Positions 1 through 9,693 of a DNA stretch of 64,000 nt are shown one piece after another. The notes under the pieces are model-generated. The model saw only the letters and a list, made by a program, of their open reading frames with translations, searched no databases and was not told where the DNA came from. Numbering within the stretch: position 1 is the stretch's first letter; every line of letters begins with the position of its first letter. A program made the position numbers and the translations under genes. Location: assembly GCF_001028175.1 (NCBI RefSeq), contig NZ_AEJF01000152.1:32928-96927 (forward strand), in the 5' to 3' direction. This stretch comes from Caballeronia mineralivorans PML1(12). Its GTDB lineage: Bacteria; Pseudomonadota; Gammaproteobacteria; Burkholderiales; Burkholderiaceae.

Positions 1-339
1 GCGTTTCGGCTGGTTCGCCAGGCCGCCTTGCTCGCCGTATTTGTGCTTGAAGTAATCGACATTCCAGGCCGCCGGAGACACGCCCGACGCGTTCAGCCCG
101 TGCAGCTTCGTGCCATCCCAAACGAGCGCAAACGCATCGCCGCCGAGGCCGCACGAAACCGGCTCGACCAGCGTAATCACAGCCGCCGCAGCGATGGCCG
201 CGTCGACGGCGTTACCGCCTTTCCACAACATCCTCAAGCCGGCTTGCGCGGCGAGCGGATGCGAAGTGGACACAATATTGCGCGCGAACACGGGCAAGCG
301 CGGGGTGGGATAGGGGTTCTGCCAGTTGAAGCGGGTCAT
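1..339 (-). CDS. Gamma-glutamyltransferase, N-terminal part (cut by window edge)
   Basis: Reading leftwards from an ATG at 339, 113 codons are visible before the window ends. The segment NIVSTSHPLAAQAGLRML followed by KGGNAVDAAIAA and VEPVSCGLGGDAF is the conserved N-terminal part of gamma-glutamyltransferase/cephalosporin acylase proteins (Ntn hydrolases). Members hydrolyse gamma-glutamyl bonds, for example in glutathione. The autocleavage threonine lies beyond the window. No signal peptide is seen, so a cytoplasmic location is likely. The gene is the last visible member of the ABC importer operon, 47 bases after the permease at 387-1253. This suggests that imported gamma-glutamyl peptides or glutathione are cleaved inside the cell. 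Confidence 0.8.
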   Translation of the reverse strand, partial: MTRFNWQNPYPTPRLPVFARNIVSTSHPLAAQAGLRMLWKGGNAVDAAIAAAAVITLVEPVSCGLGGDAFALVWDGTKLHGLNASGVSPAAWNVDYFKHKYGEQGGLANQPKR

Positions 340-386
340 GGGAAACTCGTCTCTTTGATTGAAGAAGGTATTGGGTTCAACGGGGT

Positions 387-1253
387 TCAAAGCTCACGCG
401 GATCGAGTGCGTCCCGCAATCCATCGCCGAGCAGGTTGAAGCCGAGCACCGCCAGAAAGATGGCGATGCCCGGAAAGATCGACATCCACGGCGCCTGGCT
501 CACGAAGTCCTTTGCGGTGTTCAGCATCGATCCCCACGACGGCGCGGGCGGCAATTGCCCGAGACCGAGGAACGACAGGCTGGCTTCCGCGATGATCGCC
601 ATGGCGACTGTGAGACTGGCCTGCACGATGATCGGCGGCAGCACGTTCGGAAAAATATAGCGGACGATAATGCGGAAGTGCCCAAGCCCGATGGCGCGCG
701 CGCCTTCCACATAGTCTTCGGCCTTGACGCTGATTGCCTGGCCGCGCGTGAGGCGCACGAAGCGCGGCATCGCGGAGACGCCGATGGCGATCATCGCGTT
801 CGTGAGACTGGGCCCAAGGAACGCAGCGAGCGCAATGGCGAGGATCAGGAACGGGATGGACAGCAGCGCGTCGGTGAAGCGCGAGATGATGCCATCGACG
901 AGTTTGCCGAAGTAGCCCGCGAGCAAACCGAGCGGTACGCCGATCACCACAGCAATACCCACCGACACCACACCCGCCAGCAACGAAGCACGCGCGCCCC
1001 ATAGCAAGCGCGTGAGCACGTCGCGACCGAGTTCATCGGTTCCAAACCAGTGAGTAGCCGATGGCGCCTGCCGCACCGTCATGAAGCTCGCCTGAATCGG
1101 ATCGTAGGGCGAGAGCCACGGTGCAAAGATAGCCACGAGTATCACCAGCAGCACAATCGCCGCGCCCGCGACAGCCGCACGATTGCGCATGAAGCGACCC
1201 AGTGCGCGATTGCGCTTACGACGCGGCAAAACAGTTTCCGCAATAGTCGCCAT
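387..1253 (-). CDS. Peptide/glutathione-type ABC transporter permease (DppC/GsiD family)
   Basis: A 288-residue inner-membrane permease. After a basic N-terminus (PRRKRNRALGRFMRNRAA) there is a first membrane span, the family motif ASLSFLGLG near residue 230, and the EAA loop around EGARAIGLGHF that contacts the ATPase. The C-terminus GDGLRDALDPREL is the usual DppC ending. Its start overlaps the stop of the partner permease (ATGA at 1250-1253), so the two are translationally coupled. It would form the membrane channel with the DppB-like protein. Sequence alone does not tell dipeptide from glutathione. The downstream gamma-glutamyltransferase favours the latter or another gamma-glutamyl compound. 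Confidence 0.88.
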   Translation of the reverse strand: MATIAETVLPRRKRNRALGRFMRNRAAVAGAAIVLLVILVAIFAPWLSPYDPIQASFMTVRQAPSATHWFGTDELGRDVLTRLLWGARASLLAGVVSVGIAVVIGVPLGLLAGYFGKLVDGIISRFTDALLSIPFLILAIALAAFLGPSLTNAMIAIGVSAMPRFVRLTRGQAISVKAEDYVEGARAIGLGHFRIIVRYIFPNVLPPIIVQASLTVAMAIIAEASLSFLGLGQLPPAPSWGSMLNTAKDFVSQAPWMSIFPGIAIFLAVLGFNLLGDGLRDALDPREL

Positions 1254-2197
1254 CAGCTTCTCCTCAGCCGCGGGTTGAGCAGAATGTACAGAACATCGGC
1301 GAACAGATTCACCACGATAAATCCCACCGCCGTGACGAGCACCACGCCTTGAACGACGGCGTAATCGCGATTGAAAACGGCATCGACTACCAGCTTGCCG
1401 AAGCCCGGAATCGTGAACACTTGCTCCGTCAATACGGCGCCCGCGAGCAGTTCACCGAACAGCAACGCAAGCACGGTGACGATCGGAATCAGTGCGTTAC
1501 GGAAGCCGTGCTTGACCACGACAGCGCCGCGTAACAGCCCTTTCGCACGCGCTGTCCGGATGTAGTCGCTGCGCAGCACGCTCAGCATCGCGCTACGCGT
1601 GTGGCGCATCAACTGCGCGCCGAGCGCCGCGCCAAGCACAAACGCGGGCATCAGCATGGTCTTGATGCTCAACCAGAAGTCCTCGGTCGGCGACACATAT
1701 CCCGACGATGGCAACAACTGCCATTTCACCGATACCAGAAAGATCAGGATGATCCCGAGCCAGAAGTTCGGTATCGACATGCCGGTAAGCGCGAGCACAT
1801 TTGCGCCGTAGTCGAGCGCACGTCCCTTGTTGGCCGCCGATAAAACCCCCAGCGGCAAACCAATGCCGATCGCGAAGATCATCGCCATGATGGCGAGTTG
1901 CAGCGTCACCGGCAACTTCTGCGCGATGAGCCTGGTCACCGGGACATCTGTTCTCAGCGATGCGCCGAGATCGCCATGCAGGATGTCCCGCACCCAGAGC
2001 GCGTACTGCACGGGCACGGGTTCATCGAGGTGATATTTCAGCCGCAATGTAGCGATGACCTGTGGGTTCTGGTCTTCGCCGGCCATCGCCAGAACCGGAT
2101 CGCCGGGTAGCATTTTTTGCAGGCCGAAGATCATCATCGACACCAGGATCAGTGTCGGGATGGCTACGAGCGCGCGGTTGGCGATGATTCGCAACAT
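1253..2197 (-). CDS. Peptide/glutathione-type ABC transporter permease (DppB/GsiC family)
   Basis: A 314-residue inner-membrane protein with an N-terminal span (ALVAIPTLILVSMMIFGLQ), the DppB hallmark LPGDPVLAMAGE near residue 31, and the EAA loop YIRTARAKGLLRGAVVVKHG that docks on the ATPase. Its length is normal for the family. It starts 7 bases after the substrate-binding protein gene and overlaps the next permease by 4 bases, so it sits in the middle of a five-part importer operon. It pairs with the DppC-like permease to form the translocation pore. Confidence 0.88.
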   Translation of the reverse strand: MLRIIANRALVAIPTLILVSMMIFGLQKMLPGDPVLAMAGEDQNPQVIATLRLKYHLDEPVPVQYALWVRDILHGDLGASLRTDVPVTRLIAQKLPVTLQLAIMAMIFAIGIGLPLGVLSAANKGRALDYGANVLALTGMSIPNFWLGIILIFLVSVKWQLLPSSGYVSPTEDFWLSIKTMLMPAFVLGAALGAQLMRHTRSAMLSVLRSDYIRTARAKGLLRGAVVVKHGFRNALIPIVTVLALLFGELLAGAVLTEQVFTIPGFGKLVVDAVFNRDYAVVQGVVLVTAVGFIVVNLFADVLYILLNPRLRRS

Positions 2198-2204
2198 AAG
2201 CGTG

Positions 2205-3707
2205 CTATCCCTTGATGCTCACGCCGCGCAGACGAATCAAGCCGTCGGGATAGGGCGCAAAGCCCTGCACCTTCTTGGACATCGCGTACGGCCACGGCTG
2301 GGCGTAGAGGTAGATGATCGGGTCTTCATCGGCGAGGAGCTTTTGCGCGGCGTCGTAGATCGGCTTGCGTTCGACGACCGTCGGTTTCACGCGCGCGTCG
2401 TCCAGCAGCTTGTCCACGTCGGGATTGCAATAGCGCCCGTAGTTCAGGTTGCCCTTGCACGTCACGAACTGATGCAGGTTGCCATCCGGGTCCGTGCGGC
2501 CAGACCAGCCCAGATACAACAATTCAAAGTCGCCTTTCGTCGATGCATTGAGCGCCGCGGCGTAGTCAGTCGGACGCAGCTTCAGGTTGATGCCGGCTTC
2601 GGAGAGCATGGCTTGCAGCATCTGCGCCATCTGGTTCGATACCGTGTTGTTGCCGAAGGTCAGCTCCACATTCAGTTGCTCGAAACCCGCCGCCTTCAAC
2701 AACGCCTTCGCCTTCGGGATATCGCGTTTGGTGGTCTTGATCGATGCATCGAAGTACGGGCTGTTTGTCGGTATCGCCTGGCCGATTGGCGCGAAAATTC
2801 CGCCACCGATCACCTGGTTGATCGCGTCACGGTCGATGGCAAGCTCGAACGCCTGGCGCACACGTTTGTCCTTGAACGCCTTCGGCGCGCGCGGTCCGTT
2901 CGAGACGTTGAAGGTCAAGTCGTAGAAACCTAAGCCGCTCATCGAAATGAAGTTGAGGTTCTTGTCGCTCTTCACCGATGCCACATCGGAAGGCGCAAGA
3001 CGTTCCAGCATGTCGAGCGAACCCGAACGCAGGTTCGCGAGGCGCACGGTGCTGTCGGGAATCGGCTGGAAGATGACCTTCTGGATCGGGTATTTATCGG
3101 CGTCCCAGTAGCCAGCGAATTTCTGCAGCACCACGCGGTCGTTCTGCACACGCTCGACGAACTTGTACGGACCGGAGCAGACCGGATGCGTGGAAACTCC
3201 CGCGTCATCGGTGAGCGTTTTCGGCGCGAGCATCATGCCGGCGCGATCGGTGAGCGTCGCGAGCAACGCGGCGTCCGGTGCTTTTAAGACGATCGCGACG
3301 GTGGAGTCGTCGACCACGTCTACGTGATCTATCGATGCCAGTTCGCTCTTGCGATTGCTCGCGGGCATCGAGCGCGAACGGTCGAGGTTCGCCTTGACGG
3401 CGGCGGCGTTGAACGGCTCATCGTCGTGGAATTTCACGCCCTGGCGCAGCTTGAACGTGAGTGTCTTGTTGTCGGCGCTCATGCTCCAGGAGGTGGCGAG
3501 CATGGGCACGATCTTCAGGTCCGGGCCGATATCCACCAGCGAATTGCACAGCGAACTGAACACAATCCGATCGACCACCTGCCCGCTACGTGCCGGATCG
3601 AGCGTACCGATATCGTCCTGCAAGCCAATCCGGATAGTCGAGTTCGACTGAGCCATCACGGCGCTGGTACTGGCGGCAAGCGCCGCGGCCAAGAGAATTT
3701 TTCGCAT
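2205..3707 (-). CDS. ABC transporter periplasmic substrate-binding protein, family 5
   Basis: A 500-residue extracellular solute-binding protein of the oligopeptide/dipeptide/nickel class (SBP_bac_5). A signal peptide (MRKILLAAALAASTSAVMA) precedes the mature part starting near QSNSTIRIG. The phrases IGTLDPARSGQVVDRI, LKLRQGVKFHDDEPFNA-like and LYLGWSGRTDPDGNLHQF are typical of the family. A GGGGA ribosome-binding stretch lies upstream. The gene sits between the ATPase genes and the permease genes, so it delivers the substrate to this importer in the periplasm. Ligand identity is open; glutathione-type peptides are suggested only by the downstream gamma-glutamyltransferase. Confidence 0.88.
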   Translation of the reverse strand: MRKILLAAALAASTSAVMAQSNSTIRIGLQDDIGTLDPARSGQVVDRIVFSSLCNSLVDIGPDLKIVPMLATSWSMSADNKTLTFKLRQGVKFHDDEPFNAAAVKANLDRSRSMPASNRKSELASIDHVDVVDDSTVAIVLKAPDAALLATLTDRAGMMLAPKTLTDDAGVSTHPVCSGPYKFVERVQNDRVVLQKFAGYWDADKYPIQKVIFQPIPDSTVRLANLRSGSLDMLERLAPSDVASVKSDKNLNFISMSGLGFYDLTFNVSNGPRAPKAFKDKRVRQAFELAIDRDAINQVIGGGIFAPIGQAIPTNSPYFDASIKTTKRDIPKAKALLKAAGFEQLNVELTFGNNTVSNQMAQMLQAMLSEAGINLKLRPTDYAAALNASTKGDFELLYLGWSGRTDPDGNLHQFVTCKGNLNYGRYCNPDVDKLLDDARVKPTVVERKPIYDAAQKLLADEDPIIYLYAQPWPYAMSKKVQGFAPYPDGLIRLRGVSIKG

Positions 3708-3722
3708 CTGAATTTCCCCGTT

Positions 3723-4813
3723 TTATCGTGTGTTCGATTGTTCTTGAATGCTGTTGTCGGCCAGCGTCTGGCGCTGCCGATACACCGCGAGCCGCTCGGT
3801 GAGCTTCGGGCTGACGACGGAAACCAGCGGCGCGCCGCCGCCCGCGTTTTGTATCTCGCGCCAGAAATGGCACGCGACGCGATGGCCGTTTCCCAGGGTT
3901 TCGCTCACCGGTTGCTCGTCGGCGCAACGCGCTTTTGCGTGCGGACAACGTGGATGAAAACGGCAGCCCGAAGGCGGCGTGGTCGGACTTGGCAGATCGC
4001 CCGTCAATGAAGGTTTGCTGCGGCGCTGTTGTGGGCTGCTCGCCGGAATCGCCTGCAATAACGCTTGCGTGTACGGATGCAAAGCTTGATCGAAGAGATC
4101 GTCTACATCAGCCAATTCCACGATTTCGCCGAGATACATCACCGCCACGCGATCACTCATGTGGCGGATCACCGCGAGGTCATGCGCGATCATGATCAGC
4201 GTCAGGCCAAGCTCCTGCTTGAGCGACTCGAGCAGATTGATCACCTGGGCCTGCACGGAGACATCGAGCGCGGACACGGGTTCATCGCCAACAATCAGTT
4301 TCGGCTCGCCCGCCAACGCACGAGCAATGCCGATACGCTGCCGCTGCCCGCCCGAAAACTCATGCGGATATCGCTCGGCGTAACCCGGCTGCAAGCCGAC
4401 TGTGCGCAGCAGTTCAGCCACACGTTCATTGCGTGCGCTGCCCTTTGCAAGACCATGCAACGCAATGGGCTCGCCGATAATCTGCCCCACCGTCATCCCC
4501 GGATTCAGCGATGCAAACGGGTCCTGGAAAATGATCTGCATCTCGCGTCGCAGGTGGCGCATGGGCTCGGTGCCAAGGTGCGTGATATCGCGGCCTTGAT
4601 AGATCACGCGGCCTTCGGTGCTATCGATAAGACGCAGCAGCAGACGTCCGAGCGTCGACTTGCCGCAACCGGATTCACCGACGATGGCGAAAGTCTCTCC
4701 CTGCTGCACGGAGAACGAGACCCCGTTGACCGCGTAGACGGTTGGCGCACGCGTGAACATGTTTCTGGTGCCGCCGAAGTGCTTCGTGAGTTCTTGCGCT
4801 TCGATAATGGGGT

Positions 4814-4817
<4 letters not shown>
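3723..4817 (-). CDS. Peptide-type ABC transporter ATPase (DppF/OppF family)
   Basis: A 364-residue cytoplasmic ATPase. It carries Walker A (GESGCGKST), the signature FSGGQRQRIGIARAL, Walker B (IVGDEPVSALD) and the switch histidine in MIAHDLAVI. The C-terminal oligopeptide-transporter extension contains the cysteine-rich GCRFHPRCPHAKARC, which in related proteins binds an iron-sulfur cluster. Start and stop codons overlap by 4 bases with the upstream DppD-like ATPase. The two ATPases form the heterodimer that powers the importer. Confidence 0.9.
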
Positions 4818-5854
<1,037 letters not shown>

Positions 5855-5959
5855 AGGCAGCTTGTTTAACGTCGACAAATTCCAATACTCCGCTGCGTGG
5901 CAAAACGGGCGGCGAGCCGGAGCCCTTATTCGGTTGCGGGCTGGTTGCCGCAAAACGGC

Positions 5960-5995
5960 GACTCGCGAGTCACGAAATTTTCATAAGTAATTATG
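5960..5995. promoter_or_regulatory. Two dyads in the importer/LysR divergent intergenic region
   Basis: A perfect 12-base palindrome GACTCGCGAGTC lies at 5960-5971, and a second dyad CATAA-gtaa-TTATG lies at 5982-5995. LysR regulators normally bind A/T-rich dyads between themselves and a divergent target, so the 5982 dyad is the better operator candidate for the LysR at 6062. The 5960 palindrome lies between it and the importer start. The assignment is by position only. Confidence 0.35.
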
Positions 5996-6061
5996 TCGGT
6001 CAGGATGCATCAGGAAATATTAAACTTTCTTTTTGATGCTTAACTTTCTCTTGAATAACCA

Positions 6062-6925
6062 ATGCCGACTATTCGAATGCTGAAGACGTTTCGAGCGGTT
6101 GCGCGGACCGGCTCGTTCGCGGCCGCCGCCGACAAGGTCGCGCTCACCCAGGCGGCTGTCAGCTTGCAGATGCGCGGGCTGGAGCAGGCGCTTGGCCGCC
6201 AGTTGTTTGACCGCAGCGCGCGCCAGATCGTGCTGAGCCGGCAGGGGCACGAGATTCGTCCGAAGGTCGAGCAGATACTGGATTTGCTTGATGAACTGGA
6301 AGCCACGCCGGCTGGGTCCATGCAGGGGCCCGTGGCGATCGGCGCTGTTGTCTCGGTGATTGGTGCGCTCTCGTTGGGCGTCGCCCGGCTAAAGACAGCA
6401 CACCCTGGGCTGGATGTCCGTTTGTTGTCCGCCCGCTCGGATGAGCTGACAGTCATGGTGGAGCAAGGGGAAGTGGACATTGCGGCGGTGGTGGCGCGGC
6501 CCGATCAAACCCTGCCTGACACGCTCAAGTGGACGCCGCTATACACGGAGCCACTGATGCTTATTGTGAGCCGCGAGATCACGGATACGGATCCACGCCG
6601 GATCCTTGCCTCATACGGTTTCTTGCGTTTCGACCGGCGGGTGCGCACGGGCGTGGTCGTGGATCAGGCACTGACGGCGCTCGGACTGGAGGTGAACGAG
6701 TATCTGGAACTGAACTCCATCGAGACAATTGTCGCGTTGGTGAGGAAGAACGTGGGGGTGACGGTGTTGCCGCAACTGCATCGCGCGGGGTGGCAGACGG
6801 ATCCGTCGCTGCGGCTGATTTCGATTGCACAGCCGGCGATTCTGCGGACGGTCGGGATGATCGAGAGGGCGTCGTATGGGCGCAGCGGGATCACCGCGGC
6901 CATCATTGATACGCTGCACGATTAG
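6062..6925 (+). CDS. LysR-family transcriptional regulator
   Basis: A 287-residue protein. The N-terminal winged helix-turn-helix (MLKTFRAVARTGSFAAAADK, then LTQAAVSLQMRGLEQALG) is followed by a LysR substrate-binding domain from about residue 90. The gene is transcribed away from the peptide-importer/gamma-glutamyltransferase operon with 207 bases between the chosen starts, the classical arrangement for a LysR activator of its neighbour. No clear ribosome-binding site precedes the ATG. The ligand is unknown; a substrate or product of the importer is plausible. Confidence 0.88.
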   Translation: MPTIRMLKTFRAVARTGSFAAAADKVALTQAAVSLQMRGLEQALGRQLFDRSARQIVLSRQGHEIRPKVEQILDLLDELEATPAGSMQGPVAIGAVVSVIGALSLGVARLKTAHPGLDVRLLSARSDELTVMVEQGEVDIAAVVARPDQTLPDTLKWTPLYTEPLMLIVSREITDTDPRRILASYGFLRFDRRVRTGVVVDQALTALGLEVNEYLELNSIETIVALVRKNVGVTVLPQLHRAGWQTDPSLRLISIAQPAILRTVGMIERASYGRSGITAAIIDTLHD

Positions 6926-6994
6926 CTTGCTTGCGCCGGGCGAACGCAAAAACCCGCATCTGATTATTCACCGATCCCGAATAGTTAATTCAAA

Positions 6995-7019
6995 ACTATC
7001 GAGACAATACTTCGATAGT
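6995..7019. promoter_or_regulatory. Inverted repeat upstream of the DUF4148 gene
   Basis: The half-sites ACTATCGA (6995-7002) and TCGATAGT (7012-7019) form a perfect 8-base inverted repeat with a 9-base spacer, 88 bases before the DUF4148 start and just before a GTATAC-type -10 candidate. Its position fits an operator or activator site. The regulator is not identifiable from sequence. Confidence 0.35.
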
Positions 7020-7106
7020 AAGGGTATACACTGCATTTCATCGACGCAGTGAGCAACAAAAGCCAGCCACTGCGCCCCTTAAAACCCAAGCAAATCGGAG
7101 CGCATC

Positions 7107-7382
7107 ATGAACAAGAATCTTATCGCCACGTTGTTGATCGCCACTTCTGCTGCCTTGGCAGCGCCGGCATTCGCAAGCAGCGGCTACGGCCCGGCACCTT
7201 CGTACAACCCGCTCGTCGGCGCACCGGCATCGCAACGCGGCCAAAGCGCACAAACCGTTGCGGCGGAAAACGCACAAGCTAACACCGACGCAAAGTCGTA
7301 CGGCGGCGTGCAAGACACGCAATCGCAATCGGGCAGCCGTGTCCGCGCGAGCAACGAACTGTCGACCTACTCGCATAGATAA
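7107..7382 (+). CDS. DUF4148 family small secreted protein
   Basis: A 91-residue protein with a clear signal peptide (MNKNLIATLLIATSAALAAPAFA) and a short, polar, Gln/Ser/Ala-rich mature part. Signal peptide, YNPLVGAPASQRGQSAQ-type centre and short length match DUF4148 proteins, which are abundant in Burkholderiaceae and have no known biochemical role. It is monocistronic: an inverted-repeat promoter region lies upstream and a strong terminator 63 bases downstream. It is probably periplasmic or exported. Confidence 0.75.
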   Translation: MNKNLIATLLIATSAALAAPAFASSGYGPAPSYNPLVGAPASQRGQSAQTVAAENAQANTDAKSYGGVQDTQSQSGSRVRASNELSTYSHR

Positions 7383-7444
7383 TTCCGAGGCCGTACGGCC
7401 GGGAGCGATCGATCAACATCCGCTCCCGTCGTAACGCCAAAGAG

Positions 7445-7498
7445 TGCAAAAAGCCGATGCCGGGAGAACTTGCGTTCTCCCGGCATCGGCTTTTTGCA
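7445..7498 (+). terminator. Strong intrinsic terminator after the DUF4148 gene
   Basis: Perfect 25-base stem, TTGC loop. The left arm begins TGCAAAAAGCCGATG and the right arm ends ATCGGCTTTTTGCA, so each strand has a T-run and it can work in both directions. An 18-base part of the right arm (TCCCGGCATCGGCTTTTT) occurs again near 35115 without its left arm. Confidence 0.85.
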
Positions 7499-7566
7499 TT
7501 TCTGCACGGTAAGCCTTATCTTCGATAAAAATAAACTGGACTGATACCACGATCAATTTATTATCG

Positions 7567-7578
7567 ATTTGGCCTATG
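7567..7578 (+). promoter_or_regulatory. Motif shared with the Rieske operon promoter (copy 1)
   Basis: ATTTGGCCTATG here and ATTTGACCTATG at 9616-9627 differ by one base. Each lies 67-104 bases before an oxygenase-system gene in the same orientation (the reductase at 7671 and the Rieske alpha subunit at 9694). The shared element may be a common promoter or binding site for the LysR encoded between them. Confidence 0.35.
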
Positions 7579-7670
7579 TGGAATCTGCCTGTATTTTCCA
7601 TTACAGCGCGCTCCGGCCAAATCCCTTGATGCCGTACCGCGCGTCAATCGTAAAACAGCCTCCACAAGCC

Positions 7671-8645
7671 ATGAGTTCTTCCCTGATCACCGTCTGCGTC
7701 AATGCCGTGCGCGACGAGGCCCCCGGCATCCGCTCCTACGCCATCTCGCGCGTCGACGGCGCGCCGCTTGACGCGTACGAGCCGGGCGCTCACATCGACG
7801 TAACCAGTCCCTCCGGCGTCACGCGGCAATACTCGCTGTGTGGCGACCCGGATCACCTGGAGCAGCATCTTTTTGCGGTCAAGCGCGAAGACGCGTCGCG
7901 TGGAGGATCGAGTTCGTTGCACGACCACGTGGAGGCTGGCACGCATTTGATAATCGGGCCGCCGCGCAACCTGTTTCGCCTCGACGCAACGGCCACCGAA
8001 CATATCCTGATCGCGGCCGGGATCGGCATTACGCCGCTACTCAGCATGGCGTACCGCCTGGTTCGCCAGAAAGCCTCATTCAAGCTGCACTATTTCATTC
8101 GCGACCACGCCAGCGCGGCATTCCTCCCGTTGCTCTCGCAACCGCCATTCGCCGATCACGTGGCGCTTCACTGCGGCGTCGATCCGGATCGAGTCGATGC
8201 CGAAGTCATGGGGTGTCTCGTGGGCGTGAACCGCAACGCCCACCTCTACACATGCGGCCCGGGCGCGTTCATGGACAGAGTGGTGAGCGTTGCGGAACGA
8301 TACGTCCCCGCTGAATCAATACATCTCGAACGGTTTGCCGCCGATCCCGCTGCGACCGCCGCCATAGCGCCTGCTCGCGATTCCTTCGAAGTGGAAATCG
8401 TCAGCACGGGATCCAGAGTGCGGGTGAACAAGGGCATGTCGATCGTGGAGGCGCTTGCGTCCATCGACATCCTTATCGACACGTCATGTGGCGAAGGCAT
8501 TTGCGGCACCTGCATGGTCGATGTCGTCAGCGGCGAGCCTGAGCATCGCGATCAATGCCTGAGCAAAGCGGAGCGCGCGGGCGGTGCGGTCATTTGCTGC
8601 TGCGTCTCGCGTTCACGGTCTCCGCTTCTCGTCCTCGACCTCTAG
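7671..8645 (+). CDS. Iron-sulfur flavin oxidoreductase, electron-transfer partner of the Rieske oxygenase
   Basis: About 324 residues from the chosen ATG. The order is that of phthalate dioxygenase reductase/VanB: a flavin-binding barrel (RQYSLCGDPD near residue 50), a nucleotide-binding domain (IAAGIGITPLLSMAYRL) and a C-terminal plant-type [2Fe-2S] ferredoxin with C-x4-C-x2-C in SCGEGICGTC and the fourth cysteine in VICCC. It would pass electrons from NAD(P)H to the Rieske oxygenase at 9694-11485. This is the iacF-type role in indole-acetate clusters. The frame is open upstream to a TTG at 7569, but homology begins near 7671. It is convergent with the LysR gene, with only 7 bases between them. 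Confidence 0.85.
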   Translation: MSSSLITVCVNAVRDEAPGIRSYAISRVDGAPLDAYEPGAHIDVTSPSGVTRQYSLCGDPDHLEQHLFAVKREDASRGGSSSLHDHVEAGTHLIIGPPRNLFRLDATATEHILIAAGIGITPLLSMAYRLVRQKASFKLHYFIRDHASAAFLPLLSQPPFADHVALHCGVDPDRVDAEVMGCLVGVNRNAHLYTCGPGAFMDRVVSVAERYVPAESIHLERFAADPAATAAIAPARDSFEVEIVSTGSRVRVNKGMSIVEALASIDILIDTSCGEGICGTCMVDVVSGEPEHRDQCLSKAERAGGAVICCCVSRSRSPLLVLDL

Positions 8646-8652
8646 CGCCGCC

Positions 8653-9576
8653 CTACGGAAACTGATCGAAGGTCTGCACCATCTCGCTCAGCAGTTCTCT
8701 AAGCCAGGCGTTGCCTTCGTCGTTGTCGAAGTTCTCGTGCCAATGCATCGTGACGGTCGCACCGGGTAATTGCACCGGCAATTCGTAGACCCGAAAGCGT
8801 CCATCGCGGTTAAAGATCTGGGCTAGCCGGCGCGGCAGGGTCGCGTAGTAATCCGTGACAGCGAGCACGCTGGGCAATGCGACGAAGTGCGGCAATTCCA
8901 GCAGTGTATTGCGCCCGACGCCCTGCGAGCGGAACGCGTCTTCCAGTGCGTGGTGACTGTGTTCGACCGACAATATTTGCACGTGCGGCGCTTCGGTAAA
9001 CGCGGCCAGGCCGATTTGCGCGCCGCTCGGCAACCCCCGGCGCTTGCGCGTCATGCAGACATAGGTCTCCTCGAATAACAGCCGATGGCGCGTTCGCGCC
9101 GTGAGCTCCGGCAAATTGCCGATCGCGAAATCCAGCCGGCTTACCCTCAACGCTTCTTCAATCTCCTCCACGGGCGTCGGCTCGATACGCAACTTGACGC
9201 GCGGCGCAAGCCGTTGCAACGCCGCGCAGATCGGCGGCAGATACGCCAATTCCCCCGCATCCGATAACGACAGCCTGAAGGTCCGCGTACTGATGCTCGG
9301 ATCGAAGCGTTCTGCATAGCGCAGTGCTTCGCGCACCGTATCCAGCGCCCGCGCCACGATGGCGGCCAGTTCGAGCGCGATTGGCGTCGGCTGCATGCCA
9401 ACGCGCGTGCGGATAAAAAGCGGGTCGTCGAAGAGCGTGCGCAGCCGCCCGAGCGAATAGCTGACCGCCGGCTGCGACAACGCCAGCCGCTGCCCCGCGC
9501 GCGTCAGGCTGCGTTCTTCGATGATCGCGTTGAAGACACGTAGCAGGTTGAGGTCGACGTGATCGATAGAGGTCAT
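8653..9576 (-). CDS. LysR-family transcriptional regulator (NodD/SyrM-like branch)
   Basis: About 307 residues from the ATG at 9576. The helix-turn-helix begins DLNLLRVFNAIIEERSLTRA, followed by LSQPAVSYSLGRLRTLFDDP, the typical opening of the NodD/PcaQ-like LysR branch. The effector domain follows. It is divergent from the Rieske operon (start 9694) and convergent with the reductase gene, so it is the obvious regulator of both. The regulator at 33209 has a closely similar N-terminus, which suggests duplication. An earlier ATG at 9645 would add 23 residues with no family match. Confidence 0.87.
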   Translation of the reverse strand: MTSIDHVDLNLLRVFNAIIEERSLTRAGQRLALSQPAVSYSLGRLRTLFDDPLFIRTRVGMQPTPIALELAAIVARALDTVREALRYAERFDPSISTRTFRLSLSDAGELAYLPPICAALQRLAPRVKLRIEPTPVEEIEEALRVSRLDFAIGNLPELTARTRHRLLFEETYVCMTRKRRGLPSGAQIGLAAFTEAPHVQILSVEHSHHALEDAFRSQGVGRNTLLELPHFVALPSVLAVTDYYATLPRRLAQIFNRDGRFRVYELPVQLPGATVTMHWHENFDNDEGNAWLRELLSEMVQTFDQFP

Positions 9577-9615
9577 GATATTTGCCGCATTGATGAACCT
9601 ACCGATTTTAGATGA

Positions 9616-9627
9616 ATTTGACCTATG
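9616..9627 (+). promoter_or_regulatory. Motif shared with the reductase promoter (copy 2)
   Basis: ATTTGACCTATG, a one-base variant of the element at 7567-7578, in the 117-base region between the LysR gene and the Rieske alpha gene and 67 bases before the latter. It is a candidate site for the neighbouring LysR protein or part of a shared promoter. Confidence 0.35.
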
Positions 9628-9693
9628 GGCACCAGCGCCCGACACTTCGATTCATAACTAGCGTCACGGCCCTCCACTCTACTCAGGTCATCG

